Shown here: positions 26,341 through 35,405 of the stretch, piece after piece | Layout of the letters: every line of letters starts with the position of its first letter | Numbering within the stretch: the first letter of the stretch is position 1 | Assembly: GCA_041751095.1 (NCBI GenBank) | Contig: JBGSYC010000228.1 | Coordinates: forward strand, 12,168 to 76,167 | Direction: 5' to 3' | From: JADCRZ01 sp041751095 | GTDB lineage: Bacteria > Bacteroidota > Bacteroidia > Chitinophagales > Chitinophagaceae | Length of the DNA stretch: 64,000 bases | Notes under the pieces: generated by a model | The model's input: only the letters and a program-made list of their open reading frames with translations | Database searches by the model: none | What the model was told of the DNA's origin: nothing | Program-made: the position numbers and the translations under genes

Positions 26341-26457
26341 TGTTATATAGAAATTTTTTGCGAAGTTAGGAAAATTACTACTGAGTGATGCCTGCCGCGG
26401 TTTCCGTAGTGACGGGCAGCAGGTATTTATTATAACTTTATCTTTCAATAATAAGGA

Positions 26458-27120
26458 ATGAAGATAGGAATTGCAGCTTCGACTTTGCCTGAGTTACAAC
26501 CCACGATAGATTTTTTACAGCAGCCTTCCCTGAATCATCCGGACCATACATTTGAAGTTTGCATCACAGGCATCGGATGCATGGCTGCAACTTACAGGCT
26601 TGGGGATTTTATAAGAAAACATAAACCCGATTGCATCATTCAGTCTGGAATAGGTGGAAAATTCACCGGCAGATTTTCGTTGGGTGAGGTGGTTAAAATC
26701 AAAGAGGAAGTGATGGGTGACCTTGGTGTTGAAGAGAACGGCCGGTTTTTGGATATGTTTGACCTGGGATTGATGGCTGCATCGGTTCATCCTTTTGCCA
26801 ACAAAAGGTTAATCAATCCACATATCGGTTACTGGACGAATATTGATATTCCTCTGGCCTCCGCCGTTTCTGTTAATGAGATAACTACGCGTGAATCACG
26901 GGCCACGTTACTGAAGGAGAAATATGGTTGTGAAATAGAATCCATGGAAGGCGCTGCCTTACATTACGTGTGCCTGCAGGAAAATATTCCTTTTATCCAG
27001 TTTCGTTCTGTTTCAAATGAGGTGGGGCAGAGAGATAAAAGCAAATGGCAGTTGAAGGAAGCCATTCATAATTTAAACGAAAATCTGGTAAGTATGATCA
27101 GGAAAACTTATATGATATGA
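26458..27120 (+). CDS. mqnB: Futalosine hydrolase
   Basis: The 220-residue protein has a nucleoside phosphorylase/hydrolase fold with VCITGIGCMAATYRLG (about 33-48), SGIGGKF near 62 and the nucleobase-site motif ESMEGAALHYVC near 161. It is related to MTA/SAH nucleosidase. Its place directly upstream of mqnD, with stop and start overlapping by 4 bp (ATGA), supports the futalosine hydrolase role: it releases hypoxanthine from futalosine to give dehypoxanthine futalosine for menaquinone synthesis. Confidence 0.92.
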   Translation: MKIGIAASTLPELQPTIDFLQQPSLNHPDHTFEVCITGIGCMAATYRLGDFIRKHKPDCIIQSGIGGKFTGRFSLGEVVKIKEEVMGDLGVEENGRFLDMFDLGLMAASVHPFANKRLINPHIGYWTNIDIPLASAVSVNEITTRESRATLLKEKYGCEIESMEGAALHYVCLQENIPFIQFRSVSNEVGQRDKSKWQLKEAIHNLNENLVSMIRKTYMI

Positions 27121-27950
27121 CATTCACGCTTGGTTTTTCGCCGTGCCCCAATGATACATTCATTTTTGATGCGCTGGTGAATAAAAAGATAGATACCGAA
27201 GGCTTCGATTTTGAACCGGCACTGAATGACGTTCAAACGCTCAATGAGCTTGCCCTGCAATCAGGCCTTGATATTACCAAGATAAGCTATGGCGTTTTAC
27301 CCCTCGTAGATGAAAATTATCATTTGCTTAATGCAGGCGGCGCCCTTGGAAAAGGGGTAGGTCCTCTGCTGATAGCAAAAAAAGAGATCCCATTAAACGG
27401 GATAACGTCTGCTACAATCGCAATTCCAGGCAAAAACACCACCGCTAACCTGTTGTTTTCGCTGGCATTTCCCCAATCCACAAAAAAGCAATACATGTTG
27501 TTTTCAATGATTGAAGAGGCAGTTCTCAATGGGTCCGTTGATGCCGGTGTGATTATCCATGAAAACCGCTTTACGTACCGGCAAAAGGGGCTGGTGAAGC
27601 TGATAGATCTCGGTGAATACTGGGAAAGCGAAACCCGGTCCCCGATTCCTTTAGGAGGAATAGTGATCCGTAAATCTTTCGAACCGGTAATCGGGCAAAA
27701 GGTAGATCGCCTGATCCGGCGGGGCATAGAATATGCATTTGGTAATTATCCAATGATTCCAGAGTACGTAAAGAAACATTCGCAGGAAATGGACGAGCAC
27801 GTGATGCGTCAGCATATTGATCTGTATGTGAACAACTATTCCCTCGACCTGGGGGAAGACGGGAAGTTAGCCGTGAGCCATTTGCTGGAGATTTACCATA
27901 AGCTGGAACAAGAGAAAACGCCACTGGAAGATGGCAGGCCTGTTTTATGA
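27117..27950 (+). CDS. mqnD: 1,4-dihydroxy-6-naphthoate synthase
   Basis: The 277-residue protein begins with LGFSPCPNDTFIF, the hallmark of MqnD, and has the periplasmic-binding-protein-like fold with GGALGKGVGPLLIA near residue 73 and IPLGGIVIRK near 174. It turns cyclic dehypoxanthine futalosine into 1,4-dihydroxy-6-naphthoate in the futalosine menaquinone pathway. It overlaps mqnB by 4 bp and overlaps the next gene by 4 bp, so the three are translationally coupled. Confidence 0.95.
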   Translation: MTFTLGFSPCPNDTFIFDALVNKKIDTEGFDFEPALNDVQTLNELALQSGLDITKISYGVLPLVDENYHLLNAGGALGKGVGPLLIAKKEIPLNGITSATIAIPGKNTTANLLFSLAFPQSTKKQYMLFSMIEEAVLNGSVDAGVIIHENRFTYRQKGLVKLIDLGEYWESETRSPIPLGGIVIRKSFEPVIGQKVDRLIRRGIEYAFGNYPMIPEYVKKHSQEMDEHVMRQHIDLYVNNYSLDLGEDGKLAVSHLLEIYHKLEQEKTPLEDGRPVL

Positions 27951-29278
27951 AGAATCCTTACGTGCTGAAGTGCATGCTGTTTTTATTTTATGTGCTTTTG
28001 TCTGAAACGGTTGCTGCACAGGACCGTGATACGACCAAAACGGTTGATACTGCCAAAGCGCAGGTAACTGTTTTTATTGACTGTAATACGGGGTGTGACC
28101 TCCAATATGTGAAAACCGACCTCAACTTTGTGGATTTCGCACCCGATAGGTTTACGTCTAATGTTTATATCATGCTGACCGGGCAGACCACCGGTTCGGG
28201 CGGAAAAGAGTTGGTGTTGTATTTTTCCGGCTCACAAAAATTTGCCGGCATGGAAGATACCCTCAGGTTTTTCCGAAACAGTGTAGATACGGACGATGAA
28301 TACAGGAAGACGCTTCTACAATATCTTAAACTGGGCTTAACCAGGTATATCAGTAAAACCGCATTAGCTCCGCGGCTGACGATTTCCGCCACGCCCAAAG
28401 GTGGTGAAAAAGAGGAAGCCATCAATGCACTTAGCAAGAAATCGGATAAATGGAATTTTTGGGTGTTTACTGTCGGGCTGAATGGCAGTCTTAACTCTGA
28501 CGATTTTAGCAGAAATCTAAAAGCAGGCGGAGATTTAAATGCAGGCAGGGTCACCGAAAAACTAAAAATGAATTTCAACGTATCTACGTCAAAGAATGAA
28601 AGAAAGATCACCTACAACGGTGATGAATCCACCTTTATCATTAACAGCTCCAATTTTAACGGCACCATTGTAAAAAGCATACGTTCACACATTGGAATTG
28701 GAGGGTTTATAAACGCACGCAGAAGCACCTTCAGCAATTATGATGTTGAAGTCAATGTTTATCCTGCTATTGAATACAGTATTTTTCCCTATAAAGACGC
28801 TGTGAAGAAACTAATCACAATTCTGTATCAGGCCGGAAAGGGTTATAAAAACTATATAGACACTTCCTACTATGGTGCAGTTTCGCAATGGACAACAAAA
28901 CAGGATTTGTCGGTAAATGTGGGTTTCATTCAAAAGTGGGGGAACATTAACGCCTATGTGTCGTACGAAAATTTTCTTAATTCCTTTGCGCTCAACAACA
29001 AAACCGTTAAGGGCAGTGATATCAACAATCTTTCTTTCGGAGGTAATATGGAGTTCAGGATATTAAAAGGATTATCGGTCGAACTCTCATCGCGGGCAAA
29101 TTTCACAAAAGGTATTTACCCGAATATAGCCAGAAAATCCTTTAGCCGCGACGCTCTCCTCACGAACTCCCAGCAATACCCCACTCAGAGGGGCCTTAAC
29201 GTGAATATGGGCATCAACTACCGGTTTGGTTCAATATATAATAATGTAGTTAACCCGAGATTTACCGGCAGAAGGTAA
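27947..29278 (+). CDS. Outer-membrane beta-barrel protein, unknown role
   Basis: The 443-residue protein has a signal peptide (about 1-24, ending VAAQ), an N-terminal domain of about 130 residues with two Cys (IDCNTGCDL near residue 45), and then many alternating beta strands from about 165 to the end with aromatic girdles. It ends with a strand MGINYRFGS followed by VVNPRFTGRR. This suits an outer-membrane barrel. Coupling to mqnD by ATGA overlap is curious, since a quinone gene and a barrel have no obvious link. I do not recognise a named family. Confidence 0.75.
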   Translation: MKNPYVLKCMLFLFYVLLSETVAAQDRDTTKTVDTAKAQVTVFIDCNTGCDLQYVKTDLNFVDFAPDRFTSNVYIMLTGQTTGSGGKELVLYFSGSQKFAGMEDTLRFFRNSVDTDDEYRKTLLQYLKLGLTRYISKTALAPRLTISATPKGGEKEEAINALSKKSDKWNFWVFTVGLNGSLNSDDFSRNLKAGGDLNAGRVTEKLKMNFNVSTSKNERKITYNGDESTFIINSSNFNGTIVKSIRSHIGIGGFINARRSTFSNYDVEVNVYPAIEYSIFPYKDAVKKLITILYQAGKGYKNYIDTSYYGAVSQWTTKQDLSVNVGFIQKWGNINAYVSYENFLNSFALNNKTVKGSDINNLSFGGNMEFRILKGLSVELSSRANFTKGIYPNIARKSFSRDALLTNSQQYPTQRGLNVNMGINYRFGSIYNNVVNPRFTGRR

Positions 29279-29280
29279 TG

Positions 29281-30597
29281 TTACACACGTACAGATCTGA
29301 CTGCCTGGCCGTATACTTCAAGGCACCTCTTTCTTGCAAACTCGTGTTCTACAATCGGTTTGGGATAAGTGAATTCCTGGAACTCAGGCACCCATTTCCG
29401 GATATAGTGTAAATCCGGATCAAACTTTTTTGTTTGAAGCGCAGGGTTGAATATCCGGAAGTACGGTGCTGCATCACATCCGCTGCCACAAGCCCACTGC
29501 CACCCTCCATTATTTGAAGCAAGGTCAAAATCAAGAAGCTTTTGCGCAAAATAAGCCTCACCCCATCGCCAGTCGATAAGTAAATGTTTGGTGAGAAATG
29601 AAGCAACAACCATCCGCACCCGGTTGTGTATAAAACCTGTTTCGTTCATTTCCCGCATGCCTGCATCTACGATAGGATAACCCGTTAAACCAACGCACCA
29701 TCTTTGAAACTCTTCTTTATTATTTCTCCATTGGATATTGTCATACTCCGGTTTGAATGCAGCGCCTTTCCCTATTGCCGGAAAGTTCCACAGCACCATC
29801 TGGTAAAAATCCCTCCATATCAATTCATTCAAAAACGAAGCGCTAATTCTGCGACTTCTTCCGGCAATGTCCCGGATGCTGACTGTGCCAAAACGAAGGT
29901 GAACGCCCAACTTCGATGTACTATTCTTTCCGGGGAAGTTTCTTTCATCGCCATATTTACTAACTATTTCTTCGTGAAGTTCTTTAGAAGGAAAAGGTTT
30001 ATCCACGTGGTTAAAACCCATTGAACCTAAAGACGGAATTTGCTGTGGTTCATGCTTAAAAAACTGGCCGGTATATTTATCAATCTCATACGGTTTCAGG
30101 TAGAAGTCATTCAGCTTTGCCAGCCACTTCCTCGAATAGGGTGAATATACGCTGTAGGGAGTGCCGTCTTCTTTCATCACCTCTTCCTTTTCAAATATCA
30201 CCTGGTCTTTATATGTGTGCAATTGAGCACCGGCTTTTTTTAATATGTCAGCAATTGCTCCATCCCTGGCTTTTGCATATGGTTCGTAATCGCTGTTGGT
30301 AAATACATGAAGGATTTTATACTTTGACAGCAACCGCTGAAATACTTCCTGCGGGTATCCATAATGCACTTCCATATCAGACCCCTTTTCCCGAAGTTGT
30401 TGTTGTAATTCAACGATTGCGGCATGAATGAATTCTACCCTCCGATCCGCTTTTTCCTCCAGGTCGTCAAGTATGTATTTGTCAAAAATGAATATGGGAA
30501 GAACCGGCAGGCCTGCCTTCAGTGCATGGTGCAGCCCGGCATTGTCATATAAACGGAGGTCTCGGCGGAACCAGAAAATGTTGATGGCTTGCTGCAT
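29281..30597 (-). CDS. phrB: Deoxyribodipyrimidine photolyase / cryptochrome family
   Basis: The 438-residue protein has the N-terminal photolyase antenna domain (INIFWFRRDLRLYDNAGLHHAL) and the FAD-binding domain with TSKLGVHLRFGTVSIRDI, ELIWRDFYQMV, the IVDAGMREMNETGFIHNRVRM motif and NNGGWQWACGSGCDAAPYFR. The Trp-rich helices of the electron-transfer chain are in place. It most likely repairs cyclobutane pyrimidine dimers with blue light. It converges on the beta-barrel gene with only 2 bp between the stop codons. Confidence 0.93.
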   Translation of the reverse strand: MQQAINIFWFRRDLRLYDNAGLHHALKAGLPVLPIFIFDKYILDDLEEKADRRVEFIHAAIVELQQQLREKGSDMEVHYGYPQEVFQRLLSKYKILHVFTNSDYEPYAKARDGAIADILKKAGAQLHTYKDQVIFEKEEVMKEDGTPYSVYSPYSRKWLAKLNDFYLKPYEIDKYTGQFFKHEPQQIPSLGSMGFNHVDKPFPSKELHEEIVSKYGDERNFPGKNSTSKLGVHLRFGTVSIRDIAGRSRRISASFLNELIWRDFYQMVLWNFPAIGKGAAFKPEYDNIQWRNNKEEFQRWCVGLTGYPIVDAGMREMNETGFIHNRVRMVVASFLTKHLLIDWRWGEAYFAQKLLDFDLASNNGGWQWACGSGCDAAPYFRIFNPALQTKKFDPDLHYIRKWVPEFQEFTYPKPIVEHEFARKRCLEVYGQAVRSVRV

Positions 30598-30655
30598 AAA
30601 TGCTGAGAATTACAGATGGTCATTGAAGAACAAATTATTGAACCAAAAGTTGAGC

Positions 30656-31492
30656 TTATGGTCCGGGATTCTCAGCCAGTGGAATTATCATCCGGGCGGT
30701 AAGCGTATGGCTGTATTTTGAGCTTCTGAAAGAACCAACCGGCCGCACTCCGTAAATGGAATTGGTAAGGAATATCTCATCTGCGCCTAAAAGGTCTTCG
30801 ACAGTCAGTGATTTCTCTTCAGGTTCATTACCCCTGACAAATAGTTTTTCAAGCAGGTGTCTTCTCATTACCCCGGCTACACAACCGTCAGACAGCTGGG
30901 GAGTGTATATCCTTTCGTCTTTTATCATGAAAACATTCGCGATAGTGGTATCACAAATATTTCCCGTGGAGTTGAGAATAAAGCAATCGTCTAATTTCTT
31001 TTCGGTGGCGTACAAGGCTCCCATCAGGTATGGCAGATAATTGTTCGACTTCAGGTTGGCAAATGAATCAACCGGTTTCCGGGCATGCGGATAAACATCC
31101 ACCCGGGCGGGTTCTGTATTGATTTCAGCGTCCAGTGCGAACGTTTGAATGATATAATTCGGATCATGGTTTTCGGCGTCATAAAGGCCCCCCTTTCCGC
31201 GGAAGATCATCAGCCGTACGCGCGCAAGCTGGCGATGACCGTTTTTAATACTAAGGGCAAATATCTGTTCTGACAGAAATGCAGGAGTAAAATAGCCGGA
31301 CTCATTAAATTTTAGCAGGCGGAGCCCTGTAAAAAGCCGGTCATAGTGGTAAGAGGCTAAACTGATGGTTCCATCGACAAGCTTCATCGTCTCAAATAAG
31401 CCATCACCATATCGCAATCCCCGGTTATCAGCTGTAATTATCGCCTCCTGTGAACTGAATACTGTACCATTGTAATTAAGATATTGGGGCAT
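30656..31492 (-). CDS. Class IV PLP aminotransferase (aminodeoxychorismate lyase / branched-chain or D-amino-acid type)
   Basis: The 278-residue protein has the fold-type IV pattern: NRGLRYGDGLFETM (about 24-37), the lysine segment LKSNNYLPYLMGALYA (near 147) with the PLP lysine, LNSTGNICDTTIANVF near 175, and LSDGCVAGVMRR near 202. Fold IV includes PabC, IlvE and D-alanine transaminases; the short length and the segment around the lysine suit PabC (p-aminobenzoate for folate), but this is not certain. No pabAB gene is adjacent. Confidence 0.85.
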   Translation of the reverse strand: MPQYLNYNGTVFSSQEAIITADNRGLRYGDGLFETMKLVDGTISLASYHYDRLFTGLRLLKFNESGYFTPAFLSEQIFALSIKNGHRQLARVRLMIFRGKGGLYDAENHDPNYIIQTFALDAEINTEPARVDVYPHARKPVDSFANLKSNNYLPYLMGALYATEKKLDDCFILNSTGNICDTTIANVFMIKDERIYTPQLSDGCVAGVMRRHLLEKLFVRGNEPEEKSLTVEDLLGADEIFLTNSIYGVRPVGSFRSSKYSHTLTARMIIPLAENPGP

Positions 31493-31573
31493 GGTACGAA
31501 AATAAGTTATTGAATAAGGCTTATTAAATATTCTGATATTCTGGCGAATGAAGGCGGCTGAAGACCGATAACG

Positions 31574-32245
31574 CTATTCTCCCTCTTTCAGAATGCCGTG
31601 CTTTACAGCATACATTACAAGTCCGGCCATACTTTTTGCACCCGTTTTTAACTTCAGCTTGTCGCGAATGGCTTCAACGGTTCTCGGACTGATTTCCACG
31701 AGCTCGGCAATTTCCCTTGTAGTTTTTTCCTGGCACATTAATTTTAATATCCGGAGTTCTTTGTCCGTAAGGAGCGAATCTTCATGGCTTTCCAATTCCA
31801 GTCTCCTGCTCCGGAGGCCTGAAAGAAGTGCTTTGTTCGTAAGGTCATTGAAAAAAAATTCCTGCTCATAACAGGTTTTTATGGCCAGGTAAATTGTTTC
31901 CGGATCTGAATTTTTTGTCAGGTAAGAATTGGCACCGATCTCCATTAATTTGGAGATCATTGAGTGATCATTATGCATGGAAAGAATAATAACTTTCACA
32001 GCGGGGTATAACTTACGTATCTCCGGCAAAGTGGTAATGCCGTCCATAACAGGCATCTGTATATCAAGTAGAATTACATCAGGTGCAATGTGTTTTAACA
32101 TGTTCAGCAGTTGCAGGCCATTTTCAGCTTCGGCAATTAACTGAATATCGTTTTTTTGGGATAGAGCCGTTTTAACACCTGCCCGGAATAAAGCATGATC
32201 ATCAGCAATAGCTACCTTGATCGTAGAAGGTTCAGTAATTTCCAT
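31574..32245 (-). CDS. NarL/FixJ-type response regulator
   Basis: The 223-residue protein has a receiver domain (ADDHALF acidic pair near residue 14, phospho-acceptor Asp61 in VILLDIQMP, and the Thr/Ser and Lys positions) and a LuxR-type helix-turn-helix at about 155-215 (LTDKELRILKLMCQEKTTREIAELV...RTVEAIRDKL). No histidine kinase is adjacent, so it is an orphan by position. It probably regulates by binding DNA as a phosphorylated dimer. Confidence 0.92.
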   Translation of the reverse strand: MEITEPSTIKVAIADDHALFRAGVKTALSQKNDIQLIAEAENGLQLLNMLKHIAPDVILLDIQMPVMDGITTLPEIRKLYPAVKVIILSMHNDHSMISKLMEIGANSYLTKNSDPETIYLAIKTCYEQEFFFNDLTNKALLSGLRSRRLELESHEDSLLTDKELRILKLMCQEKTTREIAELVEISPRTVEAIRDKLKLKTGAKSMAGLVMYAVKHGILKEGE

Positions 32246-33186
32246 GTAGGGATTGTTTCAGGACTAAATTGCAAGCACTTTTCAACTTCATGATGCAAAT
32301 TGCTAATTGTTTTGAACATTTGCTATAGTATTAGTACGTGTTATGAAATTCTTTAATGATAAATCTTTTACATAGGTGAAACAATACTATACAACCGTAT
32401 AAATACCAAAGATCAGGTAAATCCCGAATCTTTAAAATTGGGCATTTTTGCTATTGTTTAAGGTTAAGCATTATCTAATTTTGTATAAGTAAAAATGGTG
32501 GATTACAAATCTAACGATCTTCGCAGTATCCCTTGAAGCTATCCGCGGTCATTACACTTACGTGTTGTATTAATGCGTTTTTGTTATTCGATATGACTCT
32601 TCCTCATTTTTGATGACATGGTAAAAGCAAATGTATGCAGAGCAGTTTGCAAGTTCTGCAAATACTCCATGCTGTTTAGCATGTGCTGACAGAGGCGGGA
32701 AGATAGCTGTTAAATACGTGAGTTTACTATAGTATTTGCCTGTGATTTATATTTCAATAATAACGTAGTAGCGAAAGCATGAATCGATTTGATTATGTTT
32801 AGAGGGTATAACCGAATTTGCGGGCTTTTTTGCTTTCTTGGTTTACTTAACTTTTATTGTTTATAGATTCAGGCATTTTTTGTGATACACCACAATGTGA
32901 AATGGAAGTAATGCTGATGTTTCAAATAGCAGATCTGAAGTGCAGGAAGATCTTTTGCCTTACGTACTACGAATTTTCGCTATCGATAATAAGCCTTTAC
33001 GGGAATGTTAGTGTTCAGGGTAACACAAAGGACACGATGAGGCACGAAGAACACTAACATTTAATATATTCATTCATTCATTCAGGCAAAGTAATACGTC
33101 GTGAACTTTGTGCCATCGTAGTGAACTTTGTGTTCCTTCAGACTTGGAAATTATCAGTTTGTTGTCATCTTTTTATGCCTTAGCGC
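32246..33186. other. Long intergenic region, no gene seen
   Basis: About 940 bp of A/T-rich sequence between two minus-strand genes. One plus-strand frame of 66 codons (32857-33057) has no recognisable product or start signal. Three ATTC copies sit near 33070-33081, and a CACAAAG...GAACTTTGTG pairing (about 33025-33130) can form a loose structure. It may contain the promoter of the response regulator gene and the end of the PSCyt cluster transcript. No RNA gene was recognised. Confidence 0.5.
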
Positions 33187-35328
33187 CTAATTTATTACAA
33201 TTTCACTTACAAATATCCACGCCGGCTTACCTTTCGACTTGTGCCAGCCTGGTAGCGCAGCCAGGGGATACGCTTTTATCCTAATATATTTTAGCATAGC
33301 AGGCGTAAAGGTAATTTCAGTTTTCAGTTGCTTTGAAGGCTCTTCTTTTTCCGGCATGGAGGGGATTATCTTACCCAGCAACGATAATTTATTCTTATCA
33401 GTTCCTCCCCAAAATTCTATCTTAACGGCAGGAAATAAACTGTTGCGTGTATTTTGCAACATATTCAGCATAATGCGGCTAATCAAACTGGCCCTGGAAA
33501 ATACAACGTTAAAAGTTGCTTCGTTTTTCTGGTAACCAAGCCATTTTCCATTGCCGAAATTCAATTCGCCCAAATCTCCGTCGGACAGCAGATTTGCGTC
33601 AGTCAGGCTATATTTCGGATCGGGCGGAGTGACAAGTTCGATCGAATCAGGCTTAACACTTCTTTTGATGTAGGTACTTTGTGCGGGGCTACTGCCGTAC
33701 CACCCTTTTTTAAATGCCCTTGCAGTTAGCTTTACATCACTATTGATGGCAACAGGCGCACGATATAATATACCTGAAACACTATCCGGGGGGCTTCCAT
33801 CAAGCGTATAACGGATGTCAACATCTTTAAAAGGATGTTTTATGGTTACTATCGTATCATGATCAATAACACCGGAAGGTCTGCTGATCACGGGCGGAGA
33901 CAGGGCAATAAGCATTTGGTCGCTCGCGGCAAATCCGGTTTCGAAATCTAATTTTGCATACTTGCGGCGCAACAATTTAGTCTCTGTGCTATCGATAGGT
34001 GTATCCCAGATGAAAATTTTCGACAGCCGGGGCAAAGAGGCTAAAGCGTTTAATGCAGTTGATGTGATCTGCGTACCGGAAAGCGCAATGTGCTGAAGTT
34101 TTTTCATGGAGGCAAGGTGCGCCAATCCGTTATCCGTGATGTCAGTGTAATTAAGGTTAAGCGTTTCCAGGTTTTGAAAGCGGCTGACCGTTTTCAGATC
34201 ATCATCTTTCACCGGCATTCTTGCCAGGCTTAATTCGGTGACCTGCTGATCGACAGGTAACAATTCTTCAAGTGCCTTTGAAGTAAAGTTACTCCTTCCG
34301 TAAAAGTGAACCGCCAGTGCCGGGGAGCCCATGCCCAGCGGCTCAATAGACCGGTAGTTATTGTTGAGCGATGAAATCGTTTTGTTTTCTGCCGGAGAAA
34401 AATCGAACTGGTGATCCGGAGAAGCTTCTCCGGGCGATCCAAGAAACCGTGAAGCAAGCAGGCGAAAAGAATCCTGTGCCGGTAATAAGGCTACTTTTTT
34501 ATCAAGCAATGCCCCGGACCTGATCCATGAATATAGTAAAGCCGCTTCATCTTCAGACAAGGCGGGTTTGGATTTAGGCGGCATATGTTTTTTGGCATCA
34601 GCAGGCAGGTGAATGCGTTGGATCAGTAAACTCATTTCCGGCGCGCCGGGAACAAACAAAGGCCCTGTTTTACCTCCTTTTATCAAACCTTCTATGTTAT
34701 CCATTAAGAGCCCTCCCTTTGCATTTTCCTCGCTGTGGCAACTCACGCACTTTTGCTGCAAAACGGGCCTTACCACATCCCGGTAAACGAGGGCCTGATC
34801 AAAAGGAACTGATTTCTCTTTAGCTATTGGCGCCAGCAGGTAATTGTCTCCGTGAGTAAGGGCAGCCCCCCAGTGACCGGTAGCGATGATGGCAATTGTG
34901 CCAAACACAGTAAAGGCCCTTGACGCGATCTTCCGATTGCTCACGATTGCCGGCAAATAATAAAATACAAATGCAGAAAGGGCTACCGTAACGCCGCCCC
35001 ATTTGTGCCATTGCATCAGATTTCCGGTTCTGTCATCTTCCAGTGATAAGATCAATCCCATGATCGCGGTTATTACAGCCGATAACGCTGCAACAAGCCT
35101 CAATCCTTCAAGCCACCTCCATATTTTTTCTTCCTGAAACGGCATCCATAACGAGAGAAAAGACAATAGCAACAGAACAATTGGAAAGTGAAGGAACATC
35201 GGGTGCATCCTTCCGGCCACTTTTAGCCAGCCTGGTATATCCAGAACATTTTCAAACAGCAGGATAAACAAAAGAAATGTAAGTCCGGCGACTAAAAAAC
35301 CCTCACTTACTTTTTTAATGGTAGTCAT
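33187..35328 (-). CDS. Multi-domain membrane cytochrome: DUF2231 + PSCyt1 heme domain + LRR + chitobiase-type C-terminus
   Basis: The 713-residue protein has four to five membrane segments within residues 10-155 (DUF2231-like). A cytochrome c motif follows (CVSCHSEENAKGG, Cys194-His198) in a PSCyt1-type domain ending MPPKSKPALSEDE. Leucine-rich repeats are at about 350-440 (LETLNLNYTDITDNGLAHL). A beta-sandwich region at about 480-560 (RYTLDGSPPDS, chitobiase C-terminal-like) and a discoidin-like end follow. Proteins of this kind belong to planctomycete-style sugar-degradation clusters. It is last in the minus-strand cluster at 41.6-33.2 kb. The heme may receive electrons from a neighbouring dehydrogenase, but this is inference. 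Confidence 0.85.
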   Translation of the reverse strand: MTTIKKVSEGFLVAGLTFLLFILLFENVLDIPGWLKVAGRMHPMFLHFPIVLLLLSFLSLWMPFQEEKIWRWLEGLRLVAALSAVITAIMGLILSLEDDRTGNLMQWHKWGGVTVALSAFVFYYLPAIVSNRKIASRAFTVFGTIAIIATGHWGAALTHGDNYLLAPIAKEKSVPFDQALVYRDVVRPVLQQKCVSCHSEENAKGGLLMDNIEGLIKGGKTGPLFVPGAPEMSLLIQRIHLPADAKKHMPPKSKPALSEDEAALLYSWIRSGALLDKKVALLPAQDSFRLLASRFLGSPGEASPDHQFDFSPAENKTISSLNNNYRSIEPLGMGSPALAVHFYGRSNFTSKALEELLPVDQQVTELSLARMPVKDDDLKTVSRFQNLETLNLNYTDITDNGLAHLASMKKLQHIALSGTQITSTALNALASLPRLSKIFIWDTPIDSTETKLLRRKYAKLDFETGFAASDQMLIALSPPVISRPSGVIDHDTIVTIKHPFKDVDIRYTLDGSPPDSVSGILYRAPVAINSDVKLTARAFKKGWYGSSPAQSTYIKRSVKPDSIELVTPPDPKYSLTDANLLSDGDLGELNFGNGKWLGYQKNEATFNVVFSRASLISRIMLNMLQNTRNSLFPAVKIEFWGGTDKNKLSLLGKIIPSMPEKEEPSKQLKTEITFTPAMLKYIRIKAYPLAALPGWHKSKGKPAWIFVSEIVIN

Positions 35329-35405
35329 TGCCTTTTAAAGATACGATCATGGGCGGTTTCAGAATGGGAAATCAATGCTGTGTGACCGCACTTATACCTT
35401 ACTGA

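Noticed and set aside
26341..26457. Possible riboswitch or small RNA between the PTPS-like gene and mqnB
   Set aside because: A CTGCC...GGCAG hairpin is present, but no known pterin or preQ1 riboswitch pattern could be seen.
32857..33057. Plus-strand frame of 66 codons in the 940-bp gap
   Set aside because: No motif, no start signal and biased composition; no evidence for expression.
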